Of a stretch of DNA of 64,000 nt, positions 18,695 to 29,413 are shown piece after piece (position 1 is the first letter of the stretch; each line of letters starts with the position of its first letter). The DNA comes from Pelagibacteraceae bacterium AG-319-F18. GTDB lineage: Bacteria > Pseudomonadota > Alphaproteobacteria > Pelagibacterales > Pelagibacteraceae. The notes beneath the pieces were generated by a model, which was given only the letters and a program-made list of their open reading frames with translations, was not told the DNA's origin and did not search any database. The translations under genes were made by a program, and so were the position numbers. The stretch is from contig QBXA01000001.1 in the NCBI GenBank assembly GCA_003283905.1, forward strand, positions 1 to 64,000, read 5' to 3'.

Positions 18695-19792
18695 AGTAAA
18701 AAAAAGAAAAATACTTTTATTACCAGGAGATGGTATTGGTCCAGAGGTTATTGGTGAAGTAAAAAAAATTATTAATTGGTTTAATGATAAAAAGTTACTA
18801 GATTTTGAAATTGATGAAGATCTAGCGGGTGGATGTTCTTATGAAAAACATGGAACACCAATTACCGATGAAGTGTTTTACAAAGCTTTAGAAAGTGAAG
18901 TAGTTATGCTCGGTGCTGTAGGTGGTCCCAAATGGGATAATTTAGATTTTTCAAAGAAACCAGAAAGAGCATTATTAAAACTTAGAAAAGAACTTAAATT
19001 ATTTGCTAATTTAAGACCTGCGATTTGCTTTGAGCAATTAGTAGATGCTTCTACACTTAAGCCAGAAATAGTGTCTGGTTTAGATATAATGATAGTGAGA
19101 GAATTAACGGGGGGAATTTACTTTGGTGAACCAAGAGGAATAAAACCAATAGATAATGGTGAAAGAAAAGGAATTAATACACATACTTACACCACTAGTG
19201 AAATAACTAGAGTTGCTAGAGTTGCTTTTGATTTAGCAAAAAAAGATCTAATAAAGTTACTTCATGTGAAAAATCTAATGTAATGGAGGCAGGACAGCTT
19301 TGGAAAGAAGAAGTTCAAGAGCTTCATGATAAAGAATATAAAGATGTAGAACTAAGTCATATGCTTGCTGATAATTGTGCAATGCAACTTTTAAGAAATC
19401 CAAAACAATTTGATGTGATAGTGACAGATAATTTATTTGGAGATATGCTTTCAGATCAAGCTTCAATGCTAACAGGATCCTTAGGACTTCTTCCGTCAGC
19501 TTCTCTAGGAGCAAAAAATAAAGATGGAGAAATGAGAGCAATGTATGAACCTATCCATGGTTCAGCACCTGACATTGCAGGCAAAGGTATTGCCAACCCA
19601 ATTGCATCAATTTTAAGTTTTGCAATGGCTTTAAGATATTCATTAGACCTTGATAATGAAGCAGATAGTCTAGAAAAAGCTGTTCAAGAAGTACTAAATG
19701 ATGGCTTAAGAACAAAAGATATAATATCTGAAGGAACGAAAGAGATTTCCACCTCAGAGATGGGTGATGCAATAATTTCAAAATTGCAATAA
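18687..19792 (+). pseudogene. leuB: 3-isopropylmalate dehydrogenase, split by a -1 frameshift at A7 (19238-19244)
   Basis: ORF1 18687-19283 ([15 protein letters not shown] ... FDLAKK) and ORF2 19283-19792 ([15 protein letters not shown]...[14 protein letters not shown]); rejoining in -1 frame gives [26 protein letters not shown]. Confidence 0.9.
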
Positions 19793-19818
19793 ATCTAGAA
19801 TTATTCTAAGGTTCCCAA

Positions 19819-21582
19819 ATGCCAAGTTACACAGCACCACTAGATGATATGTTATTTCTCTTTGAAAAATTAAGAGATAATAAAAATTATAATGATTTAG
19901 AAAAATATAATGAAGTTAATTTAGATTTAGTAAAAGATATTTTAGAAGAGGCCGCAAAAATTAATCAAAATATTATATTACCTCTTGCATTAGCTGGTGA
20001 TGAAAATCCTGCTAAACTAGAAAATGGTGTTGTTAGAACACCTCCAGGTTATAAAGAAGCTTATAATAAATATATTGAAGATGGATGGATATCGTTATCT
20101 TGTGATCCAAAATATGGTGGCCAGGGAATGCCTAAAACGGTAAGTGCGTTTTTTGATGAAATGTTATCTTCAACTTCTCTTTCTTTTAAACTTTATAGTG
20201 AATTAACAATCGGTGCATATAATTGCATTCTACATCATGCAAGTGATGAGACAAAAGATAAATATCTTCCAAAAATGGTTGAAGGAAAATGGAGTGGAAC
20301 AATGTGTTTAACTGAACCAGTCTGTGGAACCGATTTGGGAATGTTAAAAACTAAGGCAGTAGAACAAGCGGATGGCACTTTTAAAATTAGTGGACAAAAA
20401 ATATTTATTACTTCAGGAGATCATGATCTCACAGAAAATATTATACATTTAGTTATAGCTAGAGCAGCAGATTCTCCTTCGGGAACAAAAGGGATAAGCT
20501 TGTTTCTTGTTCCCAAATTTATAGTAAATGAAGATGGATCTATAGGTCCAAGAAATGGCGTATCTACAGGTTCAGTAGAGCACAAAATGGGAATTAAAGG
20601 TTCAGCAACTTGTGTTTTAAATTTTGATGAAGCGACTGGATATTTGATTGGAACAAAAAATAGAGGTTTAAATCAAATGTTTACGATGATGAATTTAGAG
20701 AGAATTTTGGTAGGTATTCAAGGTTTAGGAATATCTGAAATAGCTTATCAGAATTCACTTACTTATGCCAAGGAGAGAAAACAAGGCAAAACAAATAATA
20801 CTAAATCTACTAATGGAGCTGATTTTATAATTGAACATGCTGACATCAGAAGATCTTTATTAAATATGAAATCAATTATTGAAGGCGAAAGAGCATTAAG
20901 TTTTTGGTTGTCACAACAAACGGAAGTAAGTCTTAATCATCCAGATGAAAAAATTAAACAAGAAGCATCTGATTTTGTGTCTTTAATGACACCGGTTGTA
21001 AAATCATTATTCACAGATTTAGCAATGGAAATAACTAATGATGCCATGCAAATTCATGGAGGCTATGGATACACAAAAGATCAAGGAATTGAACAGTTAT
21101 ATAGAGATAATAGAATTACACCAATTTATGAGGGGACAAATTCAGTCCAAGCAGCTGATTTAGTTTTTAGAAAACTTTCAAATAAAAATGGAAATATAAT
21201 TAAAAAGTTTTTAGATATGGTTAAAAGTGAATGTGATAGTAATAATGAAAAAGTTAAATCATATTCTAAAGAATTAAATTATTATCTAGATATTTTGCAT
21301 AAATTTACGGGTTGGATTGAAGACAAAACTAAAGTTGAAAAAGATGATGTTAGTGCAGCTGCAAATGATTATTTAAAAACACTTGGCTATGTATCGATTG
21401 CATATTCATGGATTAAGATATTAGAAGTAAGTTTTTCTGATTATGAGACTAATAAAGAATTTTACGAAGATAAAATAAAAACAGCAAAATTTTATTTTGA
21501 TAAAGTTTTACCAAGAGCTGAATTCCATTATAAATCTGCAATATCTGGAAGTTCAAATATAATGAATTTTAAATTTAATTAA
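19819..21582 (+). CDS. dmdC: Acyl-CoA dehydrogenase, probable 3-methylmercaptopropionyl-CoA dehydrogenase (DmdC-like)
   Basis: 587 aa; MCLTEPVCGTDLG, GYGYTKDQGIEQLYRDNRITPIYEGTNSVQAADL; located with dmdA. Confidence 0.8.
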   Translation: MPSYTAPLDDMLFLFEKLRDNKNYNDLEKYNEVNLDLVKDILEEAAKINQNIILPLALAGDENPAKLENGVVRTPPGYKEAYNKYIEDGWISLSCDPKYGGQGMPKTVSAFFDEMLSSTSLSFKLYSELTIGAYNCILHHASDETKDKYLPKMVEGKWSGTMCLTEPVCGTDLGMLKTKAVEQADGTFKISGQKIFITSGDHDLTENIIHLVIARAADSPSGTKGISLFLVPKFIVNEDGSIGPRNGVSTGSVEHKMGIKGSATCVLNFDEATGYLIGTKNRGLNQMFTMMNLERILVGIQGLGISEIAYQNSLTYAKERKQGKTNNTKSTNGADFIIEHADIRRSLLNMKSIIEGERALSFWLSQQTEVSLNHPDEKIKQEASDFVSLMTPVVKSLFTDLAMEITNDAMQIHGGYGYTKDQGIEQLYRDNRITPIYEGTNSVQAADLVFRKLSNKNGNIIKKFLDMVKSECDSNNEKVKSYSKELNYYLDILHKFTGWIEDKTKVEKDDVSAAANDYLKTLGYVSIAYSWIKILEVSFSDYETNKEFYEDKIKTAKFYFDKVLPRAEFHYKSAISGSSNIMNFKFN

Positions 21583-21584
21583 TT

Positions 21585-23201
21585 ATGAGTATTTACGATA
21601 TAAATTTAGATAAAAATAAAGCTAATCATATTTCTCTTACTCCATTAACATTTTTAGAAAGAGCTAAAGATGTTTATCCTAATTATGAGGCTATAGTTTA
21701 TGAGGATAGAAAATATACTTGGACGGAAGTATATAAAAGAGCTGTAAAATTTGCGAGCGCATTATCCAAAATTGGAATTGGCAAAGGTGATACTGTTTCA
21801 TTTTTAGCATTTAACACTCCTGAAATTTTTGAGGCACATTATTCAGTTCCAATGAATGGCAGTGTACTAAACACAATTAATGTTAGGTTAGATGCAAACA
21901 CTATCGCATATATTTTGGACCATAGTGAAGCTAAAGTATTAGTTGTAGATAGACAGCTTCATGTGGAAGTTAAAAAAGCATTAAACATGATAGATAAAAA
22001 AATTATTATCATTGATATAAATGATAAACATGCAGATCAATCAAAACTGGAAAAAATTGGTGAATTTGAATATGAAGATTTTTTAAACACAGGTGATGAA
22101 AACTATGACTGGAAAATGCCAAAAGATGAATGGCAAGCTATATCTTTAAGCTACACTTCAGGAACAACAGGAAATCCAAAAGGAGTTGTTTATCATCATA
22201 GAGGTGCCTACTTGATGTCGACTGGAAGTTCTGTTGCTTGGAATATGCCAAATAGGTTAAATTTTATGACAGTTGTTCCAATGTTTCACTGTAATGGTTG
22301 GTGTTATCCTTGGACTGTTCCGATGTTAAATGGAAGAACTATTTGTCTTAGAAACATAGATGTTAAAAAAATTTTTGAATTAATAGATAAGTATAATGTA
22401 ACCCATTTTGGTGGTGCACCAATTATATTGAATATGATTACAGGAGCACCAGAAGCTGATCGAAAAAAACTAAAAAATAAGGTTTATGTGCTAACGGCAG
22501 GAGCTCCCCCACCCAGTATAATTTTTAAGAAAATGAAAGAACTTGGTTTTGAAGTAATGCATGTTTATGGACTAACAGAAACCTATGGTCATGTCACTCA
22601 ATGTGCTTGGAATGAAGAATGGAATAGTTTTGATGAAGATAAACAGAATGAAATTAAAGCAAGACAAGGTGTTAGGTACCCAAATACTGAAGGTGTTACA
22701 GTCATGGATCCTGAAACTATGAAAGAAGTACCATATGATGGAAAAACAATTGGTGAAATTATGATTAGAGGAAATGTAGTAATGAAAGGATACTTAAAAG
22801 ATAAAGACGCAACAGATAAAGCAATGGCTGATGGCTGGTTTCATACTGGTGATTTAGCAGTTATGCACCCAGATGGATACGTTAAGATACAGGATAGATC
22901 TAAAGATATTATTATTTCTGGAGGTGAAAATATTTCATCTATTGAAATTGAAAATACACTAGCAAAACATCCATCAGTATCTATCGCAGCAGTAGTTGCA
23001 AAACCTGATGAAAAATGGGGAGAAGTTCCTTGTGCGTTTATAGAAATGGTTCAAGATAAACCAGTTACAGAAAAAGAATTAATAGACTTTTGCAAAGAAA
23101 CTCTAGCTGGTTTTAAAGTACCTAAAAAAGTTATTTTCTGTGAATTACCAAAAACATCAACAGGAAAAATTCAGAAATTTGAATTAAGAAAACAGTTTTA
23201 G
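21585..23201 (+). CDS. dmdB: Acyl-CoA synthetase, probable 3-methylmercaptopropionate-CoA ligase (DmdB-like)
   Basis: SYTSGTTGNPKGVVYHHRG AMP-binding motif, GLTETYGH, WFHTGDLA, PKTSTGKIQK; located with dmdA. Confidence 0.82.
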   Translation: MSIYDINLDKNKANHISLTPLTFLERAKDVYPNYEAIVYEDRKYTWTEVYKRAVKFASALSKIGIGKGDTVSFLAFNTPEIFEAHYSVPMNGSVLNTINVRLDANTIAYILDHSEAKVLVVDRQLHVEVKKALNMIDKKIIIIDINDKHADQSKLEKIGEFEYEDFLNTGDENYDWKMPKDEWQAISLSYTSGTTGNPKGVVYHHRGAYLMSTGSSVAWNMPNRLNFMTVVPMFHCNGWCYPWTVPMLNGRTICLRNIDVKKIFELIDKYNVTHFGGAPIILNMITGAPEADRKKLKNKVYVLTAGAPPPSIIFKKMKELGFEVMHVYGLTETYGHVTQCAWNEEWNSFDEDKQNEIKARQGVRYPNTEGVTVMDPETMKEVPYDGKTIGEIMIRGNVVMKGYLKDKDATDKAMADGWFHTGDLAVMHPDGYVKIQDRSKDIIISGGENISSIEIENTLAKHPSVSIAAVVAKPDEKWGEVPCAFIEMVQDKPVTEKELIDFCKETLAGFKVPKKVIFCELPKTSTGKIQKFELRKQF

Positions 23202-23209
23202 GAAATTAT

Positions 23210-23986
23210 TTGATATTCGAACTAGAAAATAAAAGTGTTCATGCATCAAATGCTGGACAAGAATTAGATCATAAAAAAGAAACTATTATTTTTCTTCATG
23301 GTAGTGGCCTTTCACATATTGTTTGGTCTTTAGTTGAGCAATTTTTTTCAAACAAAAACTTCAATGTATTGTCAATTGATATCCCTGGACATGGTAATTC
23401 AGAGGGTCCTTGCCTTCACACAATTGAAGAGATTGCTGACTGGTTAGAAAAAGTATTTGTTAAATTAAAATTAGAGAATGTTATTTTGATTGGTCACTCT
23501 CAAGGATGTTTAGAGATGCTTGAATACTCAAACAAATATAAGAGTAGGTTAAAAAAATTAGTTTTCATGGGCGGATCTTATAAAATGCCTGTAAATAAAG
23601 ACTTAATAGACCTAGCTGAAAATGGTGATTCTGATGCTGTTAAACTAATGATGAAGTGGGGTTATGAAGGCTCAAAAAAATTTATAGGTGGAAACCCTAT
23701 AAAAAGAATAATCGAATCTCCAAAAGATATTAGTGAAATATTAGGAGTAGATCTTGTTGCTTGCAACAATTATGTGAATGGTTCGAATGCTGTAAAAACA
23801 ATTGATTGTCCTACGATGTTTGTCTTTGGTGCTTTAGATAAAATGGTTAACATTGAGGTCGGAAAAAAATTTGCAAACATGGTTGACAACTCAACTACTC
23901 ATATAATTGATGGATGTGGTCATATGATTATGATTGAAAAAGCTTTTGAAATGCGAGAAAAGGTGTTGCAATTTTTACAAAAATGA
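23210..23986 (+). CDS. Alpha/beta hydrolase (TTG start)
   Basis: [28 protein letters not shown] nucleophile elbow, [11 protein letters not shown]-like aggaaa upstream of TTG. Confidence 0.85.
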   Translation: MIFELENKSVHASNAGQELDHKKETIIFLHGSGLSHIVWSLVEQFFSNKNFNVLSIDIPGHGNSEGPCLHTIEEIADWLEKVFVKLKLENVILIGHSQGCLEMLEYSNKYKSRLKKLVFMGGSYKMPVNKDLIDLAENGDSDAVKLMMKWGYEGSKKFIGGNPIKRIIESPKDISEILGVDLVACNNYVNGSNAVKTIDCPTMFVFGALDKMVNIEVGKKFANMVDNSTTHIIDGCGHMIMIEKAFEMREKVLQFLQK

Positions 23987-25092
23987 AAAATTATTCAATA
24001 GCAAAATCTAGAAGACTTAGAAGTACACCTTATACTTCTAGAATAGAAAGTCAGGGTGTAACAGCTTATACAGTTTATAACCATATGTTGTTACCAGCAG
24101 CATTTGGGTCATTGGAAGACTCTTATCATCATTTAAAAGAACATGTTCAAATTTGGGATGTAGCAGGGGAAAGACAAGTAGAGATTTCAGGAAAAGACTC
24201 AGCAAAATTAGTGCAACTTATGACCTGCAGAGATTTATCTAAATCAAAAGATGGAAGATGTTATTATTGTCCAATTTTAGATGATGAAGCTGGTATAATT
24301 AATGATCCTGTTGTCTTAAGAATAAATGAAAACAGGTGGTGGATTTCTATTGCTGACTCCGACGTTATATTATTTGCTAAAGGTTTGGCAATCGGAAATA
24401 AATTTAATGTTAATATAATCGAACCAAATGTAGATATTATGGCTGTTCAAGGACCAAAGTCATTTAAATTAATGGAAAAAGTTTTTGGAGATAAAATTAC
24501 AAAATTAAAATTTTTTGGTTTCGATTATTTTGATTTTCAGGGAACTAAACATTTAATCGCACAATCTGGCTGGTCTAAACAAGGTGGTTACGAAATTTAT
24601 GTAGAAAACACTCAATCAGGTTTAGATCTATATGATCATTTATTTGATGTTGGAAAAGAATTTAATGTAAAACCAGGTTGCCCAAATTTAATTGAAAGAA
24701 TCGAAAGTGCTTTATTATCTTTTGGAAATGATATGGATAATGAGGATAATCCTTATGAGTGTGGTTTCGATAAATTTATAAATATAGAATCTGATATTAA
24801 CTTTCTAGGTAAGGAAAAATTAAAAAAAATTAAAGCCGAAGGAATTAAAAAAAAATTAATGGGAATTAAATTTGAAGCTAAAGAAATAAGTTTATCAGGA
24901 TCGCTAGATTTAAAAGATGAAAATAACAATATTATTGGAGAATTAAGATCGGCATGTTATTCACCTCATTTTGGAAAAGTTATTGGCATAGCAATGATAA
25001 AAAAGCCTTATTGGGAAGTGTCTCAAAGCGTTAAAGCTGAGATAAACGGCAATATTTGCATCGGAAACGTTTGCGATTTACCTTTCATTTAG
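23983..25092 (+). CDS. dmdA: Dimethylsulfoniopropionate demethylase DmdA
   Basis: 369 aa GcvT-fold protein closely resembling remembered Pelagibacter DmdA ([68 protein letters not shown]). Confidence 0.93.
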   Translation: MKNYSIAKSRRLRSTPYTSRIESQGVTAYTVYNHMLLPAAFGSLEDSYHHLKEHVQIWDVAGERQVEISGKDSAKLVQLMTCRDLSKSKDGRCYYCPILDDEAGIINDPVVLRINENRWWISIADSDVILFAKGLAIGNKFNVNIIEPNVDIMAVQGPKSFKLMEKVFGDKITKLKFFGFDYFDFQGTKHLIAQSGWSKQGGYEIYVENTQSGLDLYDHLFDVGKEFNVKPGCPNLIERIESALLSFGNDMDNEDNPYECGFDKFINIESDINFLGKEKLKKIKAEGIKKKLMGIKFEAKEISLSGSLDLKDENNNIIGELRSACYSPHFGKVIGIAMIKKPYWEVSQSVKAEINGNICIGNVCDLPFI

Positions 25093-25111
25093 TATAAACT
25101 TCAACAAAATC

Positions 25112-26119
25112 ATGAATATAGCTATCGTTGGAGCCACTGGTAATGTAGGCAGAAAAATATTGGAAGTTCTGGAAAAAAAAGAGCTGGTTATAGATAATTT
25201 GTATTTATTAGCTTCATCTAGAAGTGCAGGATCTAAAATTAGTTTTAATGGAAATGAACATGAAGTAATTGATTTAGAAACCTTTGATTTTTCAAAAGTA
25301 AAAATCACTTTTTTTGCAGCAGGAGGAAAAATTTCAGAAAATTATGCTAAAATTGCTGCAAAGCATTCTTTAGTAATTGATAATTCAAGTTTTTATAGAA
25401 TGGACCCAGATGTTCCTTTAATAGTGCCCCAGGTAAATTCAGATCATTTAAAAAACATAAAAAAAAATATTATTGCTAATCCCAATTGCTCAACAGCACA
25501 ATTAGTTATTGCATTAAAACCTTTGCATGATTTGTTTAAAATTAAAAGAATAGTTGTGTCGACCTATCAATCAGTTTCTGGTGGTGGTAAAGCACCGATG
25601 GATGAATTAATAGAACAAACTAAATTAGTTTTGGATAACAAAAAAGTTGAGTCTAAAAATTTTACGAAACAAATTGCGTTTAATGTAATTCCTCACATAG
25701 ATGTATTTGCTGATGATGGTTACACAAAAGAAGAGCTTAAGATGACCGATGAGACAAAGAAAATTTTAGATAACAAGATAGAGTTAACGGCTACGTGTGT
25801 CAGACTACCTGTTTTAGTTTCTCACTCAGAATCTGTTAATATTGAATTTGAAAAACCCTTTACATTGGAAAAAGTAAGGAAAGTTTTGGATAATTTTGAG
25901 GGATGTAAAGTGATAGATGAAAGATCAGATGGAGGCTATTCTACACCTTTAGAGGCTGAAGGAAGTGATCTAACTTTTATTTCAAGAATAAGAGAAGATA
26001 AAACTTTAAATAATGGATTGAATATGTGGATTGTTTCAGACAATCTTTTAAGAGGTGCAGCTTTAAATGCAGTTGAGATAGCCGAAACCTTAATTAAAAA
26101 TAATTTTTATGGAAAATAA
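25112..26119 (+). CDS. asd: Aspartate-semialdehyde dehydrogenase
   Basis: IAIVGATGNVGRKILEVL, NPNCSTAQLVIALKPL, STYQSVSGGGKAPMDEL. Confidence 0.95.
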   Translation: MNIAIVGATGNVGRKILEVLEKKELVIDNLYLLASSRSAGSKISFNGNEHEVIDLETFDFSKVKITFFAAGGKISENYAKIAAKHSLVIDNSSFYRMDPDVPLIVPQVNSDHLKNIKKNIIANPNCSTAQLVIALKPLHDLFKIKRIVVSTYQSVSGGGKAPMDELIEQTKLVLDNKKVESKNFTKQIAFNVIPHIDVFADDGYTKEELKMTDETKKILDNKIELTATCVRLPVLVSHSESVNIEFEKPFTLEKVRKVLDNFEGCKVIDERSDGGYSTPLEAEGSDLTFISRIREDKTLNNGLNMWIVSDNLLRGAALNAVEIAETLIKNNFYGK

Positions 26120-26492
26120 AAACCCTTTATCACCTCATATACAGATTTATAAATGGCATATTTCGTCTTTAGTGTCTATTTCTCACAGAATTACAGGAAT
26201 CATTAATATCATTGCAATAACTCTAGTTTGTATTTGGGCGTCATTTTTAATTCTAGGAGATACAAATTACAGTTTTATAAATTTATTTTTAAATTCTTTT
26301 TTAGGGAAATTTATTGCCATTGGTTTAGCATGGTCGTTTAGCTTTCAAATTTTAAGTGAGATTAGACATTTGATAATGGATATGGGTTATGGTTTTGAAT
26401 TACAAACAACCAGAATAACAGGATTAGTTGTTATTTTTGGATCAGTTTTATTAACAATTTTAACTTATTTAATAGGTAAAAATTTTATTTAA
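26109..26492 (+). CDS. sdhC: Succinate dehydrogenase cytochrome b556 subunit
   Basis: PLSPHIQIYKWHISSLVSISHRITGI; RHLIMDMG. Confidence 0.93.
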   Translation: MENKNPLSPHIQIYKWHISSLVSISHRITGIINIIAITLVCIWASFLILGDTNYSFINLFLNSFLGKFIAIGLAWSFSFQILSEIRHLIMDMGYGFELQTTRITGLVVIFGSVLLTILTYLIGKNFI

Positions 26493-26493
26493 T

Positions 26494-26820
26494 ATGAATT
26501 TAGCAACAAAAAAATGGATTTTTTTAAAAGTTTCATCAATCATTTTATTGCCTTTAATGCTTTGGTTTATCGTTAATTTTATAGCTATTTATGATCAAAG
26601 TTATTCAGAAGTCTTAAAATTTTTTACTAATTCAACTACTAAATTTTTGTTTAGTTTATTTATAGTTTTTGCATATTTTTTTTCAGCTTTAAGTATTAGT
26701 GAGGTTTTTGAAGACTATATAAGTAATGATAAAATCAAAAATGTCGCAAACAGACTATTATTTTTATCTGCTATGATTATTCCATTAATAACAATTATAT
26801 TTTTATTTAATCTAAGTTAA
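26494..26820 (+). CDS. sdhD: Succinate dehydrogenase membrane anchor subunit
   Basis: 108-aa three-TM protein between sdhC and sdhA. Confidence 0.85.
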   Translation: MNLATKKWIFLKVSSIILLPLMLWFIVNFIAIYDQSYSEVLKFFTNSTTKFLFSLFIVFAYFFSALSISEVFEDYISNDKIKNVANRLLFLSAMIIPLITIIFLFNLS

Positions 26821-28595
26821 TGAGCTCTTACAAAATTATAGATCATGAATATGACGTTGTAGTCTTAGGTGCTGGAGGTTCTGGCCTCAGAGCCGCTGTA
26901 GGGTTAAGTGAAGCTGGATTAAAAACTGCATGTATATCAAAAGTTTTTCCAACAAGAAGTCATACATCTGCTGCTCAAGGAGGAATTTCAGCTGCTTTAG
27001 GTAACATGGGTGAAGATGATTGGAGATGGCATATGTATGATACTGTAAAAGGTGCTGATTGGTTAGGAGATCAAGATAGTATTGAGTATCTATGCAAAGA
27101 AGCTCCAAAAGCAGTAATTGAATTAGAAAAATATGGAGTTCCCTTTAGTCGTACTGAAGAAGGAAAGATTTACCAAAGGCCCTTTGGTGGAATGACAAAA
27201 AATTATGGAAACGGAATAGTCCAAAGAACTTGTGCAGCAGCTGACAGAACAGGTCATGCAATATTGCATACTCTTTATGGACAAGCTTTAAAACATAACA
27301 CTGAATTTTTTATAGAATATTTTGCTTTAGACTTATTAATGAAAGAAGGTGAGTGTAAAGGGTTGATTGCTTGGAATTTAAATGATGGAACAATTCATAG
27401 ATTTAGAGCTCACACAGTTATAATTGCAACAGGAGGTTATGGAAAAGTTTATTATTCTGCAACTTCTGCTCATACTTGTACTGGAGACGGCAATGCAATG
27501 GTTTTAAGAGCTGGATTGCCACTACAAGATATGGAGTTTGTTCAATTTCATCCAACAGGAATATATGGTCATGGTACTTTAATAACAGAGGGTGCAAGAG
27601 GTGAAGGTGGATATCTTACCAATTCCAAAGGTGAAAGATTTATGGAAAGATATGCACCTAATGCAAAAGATCTAGCTTCTAGAGATGTTGTGAGTAGATC
27701 AATGTCTATAGAAATAAATGAAGGAAGAGGTGTTGGAAAAGATCAAGATCATGTTCATTTAAACTTAAGTCATTTAGACAAGGAAATTATAGAAAGTAGG
27801 TTACCCGGTATAACTGATGCAGCAAGATTATTTGCAAATGTAGACGTTACTAAAGAGCCAATTCCAGTTGTGCCAACCGTTCATTACAATATGGGTGGTA
27901 TTCCAACAAACTATAAGGGAGAGGTTTTAACAGTTAATGGCACTGAAAAAACTGTTCCTGGATTAATGGCGATTGGAGAGGCAGCATGTGTTTCAGTTCA
28001 TGGAGCTAACAGATTAGGGTCTAACTCTTTAATTGATTTAGTTGTTTTTGGAAGAGCTGCAGCAAAAAGAGCTGCAGAAATAGTTAAACCAGGGACACCA
28101 CATGAAGAAATCGGAGAGTCGGAAACTCAGAAATGTATTGATAGATTTGATAAAATCAGAAATGCAGAAGGAGATACTGGAACAGCAGAATTAAGACTAG
28201 CGATGCAGAAAACAATGCAATCTAAATGTGCAGTATTTAGAACAGAGAAAACACTCAAAGAAGGAGTTGAAGAAATCAGAAAAACTTACGATGGGTTAGA
28301 CTCTCTTTCAGTAAAAGATAAATCATTAATATTCAACACTGATTTAGTAGAAACTTTAGAATTTGATAATTTGATTAGACAAGCAGTAGTGACAGTAGAT
28401 TCTGCTTATAATCGAAAAGAAAGTAGAGGCGCGCATGCTCGAGAAGATTATCCCAAAAGAGATGACGAAAAATTTATGCAGCACACTCTTGCTTGGTGTA
28501 ATGGCAAAGATACAAAAATAAGTTATAGAGAAGTTCATAAGTCTACTTTAACAAATGAAGTTCAATATTTTCCACCACAAGAAAGAGTTTATTAA
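26820..28595 (+). CDS. sdhA: Succinate dehydrogenase flavoprotein subunit
   Basis: [56 protein letters not shown]. Confidence 0.97.
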   Translation: MSSYKIIDHEYDVVVLGAGGSGLRAAVGLSEAGLKTACISKVFPTRSHTSAAQGGISAALGNMGEDDWRWHMYDTVKGADWLGDQDSIEYLCKEAPKAVIELEKYGVPFSRTEEGKIYQRPFGGMTKNYGNGIVQRTCAAADRTGHAILHTLYGQALKHNTEFFIEYFALDLLMKEGECKGLIAWNLNDGTIHRFRAHTVIIATGGYGKVYYSATSAHTCTGDGNAMVLRAGLPLQDMEFVQFHPTGIYGHGTLITEGARGEGGYLTNSKGERFMERYAPNAKDLASRDVVSRSMSIEINEGRGVGKDQDHVHLNLSHLDKEIIESRLPGITDAARLFANVDVTKEPIPVVPTVHYNMGGIPTNYKGEVLTVNGTEKTVPGLMAIGEAACVSVHGANRLGSNSLIDLVVFGRAAAKRAAEIVKPGTPHEEIGESETQKCIDRFDKIRNAEGDTGTAELRLAMQKTMQSKCAVFRTEKTLKEGVEEIRKTYDGLDSLSVKDKSLIFNTDLVETLEFDNLIRQAVVTVDSAYNRKESRGAHAREDYPKRDDEKFMQHTLAWCNGKDTKISYREVHKSTLTNEVQYFPPQERVY

Positions 28596-29374
28596 TGGTT
28601 CAAATTAATTTACCTGAAAATTCTCAAGTCAAAAAAGGCAAGTATTTCAAAGACAAAACTGGTTCTACGAATTTAAGAAAAGTTAATGTTTATAGATGGG
28701 ATCCTTCAACTGGAGAAAACCCAAGAATAGATACTTATGAAGTTGATATGGATAATTGCCCGTCTAAAGTTTTAGATATTTTAAATAAAATTAAGAATGA
28801 AATTGATCCAACAGTTGCTTATAGGAGATCTTGTGCACATGGAGTTTGTGGATCCTGTGCTATGAACATGGGTGGTAAAAATGGTTTAGCTTGTACAACT
28901 TCTCACTCAGAGATTGACGGCGATATAGACATTTATCCATTACCTCATCTAAAAGTTAAAAGAGATTTGATTGGAGATTTGGATGGACTTTATAAACAAT
29001 ACCAATCAATTGAACCTTGGTTAAAAAATAATACAAAATCGAAAACAGCTGAGATTTTTCAATCTAAAGAAGATCGAGCAAAATTGGATGGTGCATATGA
29101 GTGTATAATGTGTGCATGCTGCTCAACTTCATGTCCTAGTTATTGGTGGAATGGAGATAAGTATTTAGGTCCAGCAGTTCTTCTTCAGGCTTATAGATGG
29201 ATCATTGATAGTAGAGATGATGAGAGAAAAGCTAGATTAAAAAAAGTTGCTGATGAACTTAAATTATATAGATGTCATACCATTCTTAATTGTACCAGTG
29301 CTTGTCCAAAAGGCTTGAATCCTGCGAAAGCAATAGCAGAAATTAAAAAAATGTTAGCAACAGCTAATGTTTAA
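28595..29374 (+). CDS. sdhB: Succinate dehydrogenase iron-sulfur subunit
   Basis: [52 protein letters not shown]. Confidence 0.97.
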   Translation: MVQINLPENSQVKKGKYFKDKTGSTNLRKVNVYRWDPSTGENPRIDTYEVDMDNCPSKVLDILNKIKNEIDPTVAYRRSCAHGVCGSCAMNMGGKNGLACTTSHSEIDGDIDIYPLPHLKVKRDLIGDLDGLYKQYQSIEPWLKNNTKSKTAEIFQSKEDRAKLDGAYECIMCACCSTSCPSYWWNGDKYLGPAVLLQAYRWIIDSRDDERKARLKKVADELKLYRCHTILNCTSACPKGLNPAKAIAEIKKMLATANV

Positions 29375-29413
29375 ATAGACTAATAAGAATTTTTGATCTA
29401 AAACACCGTATCC

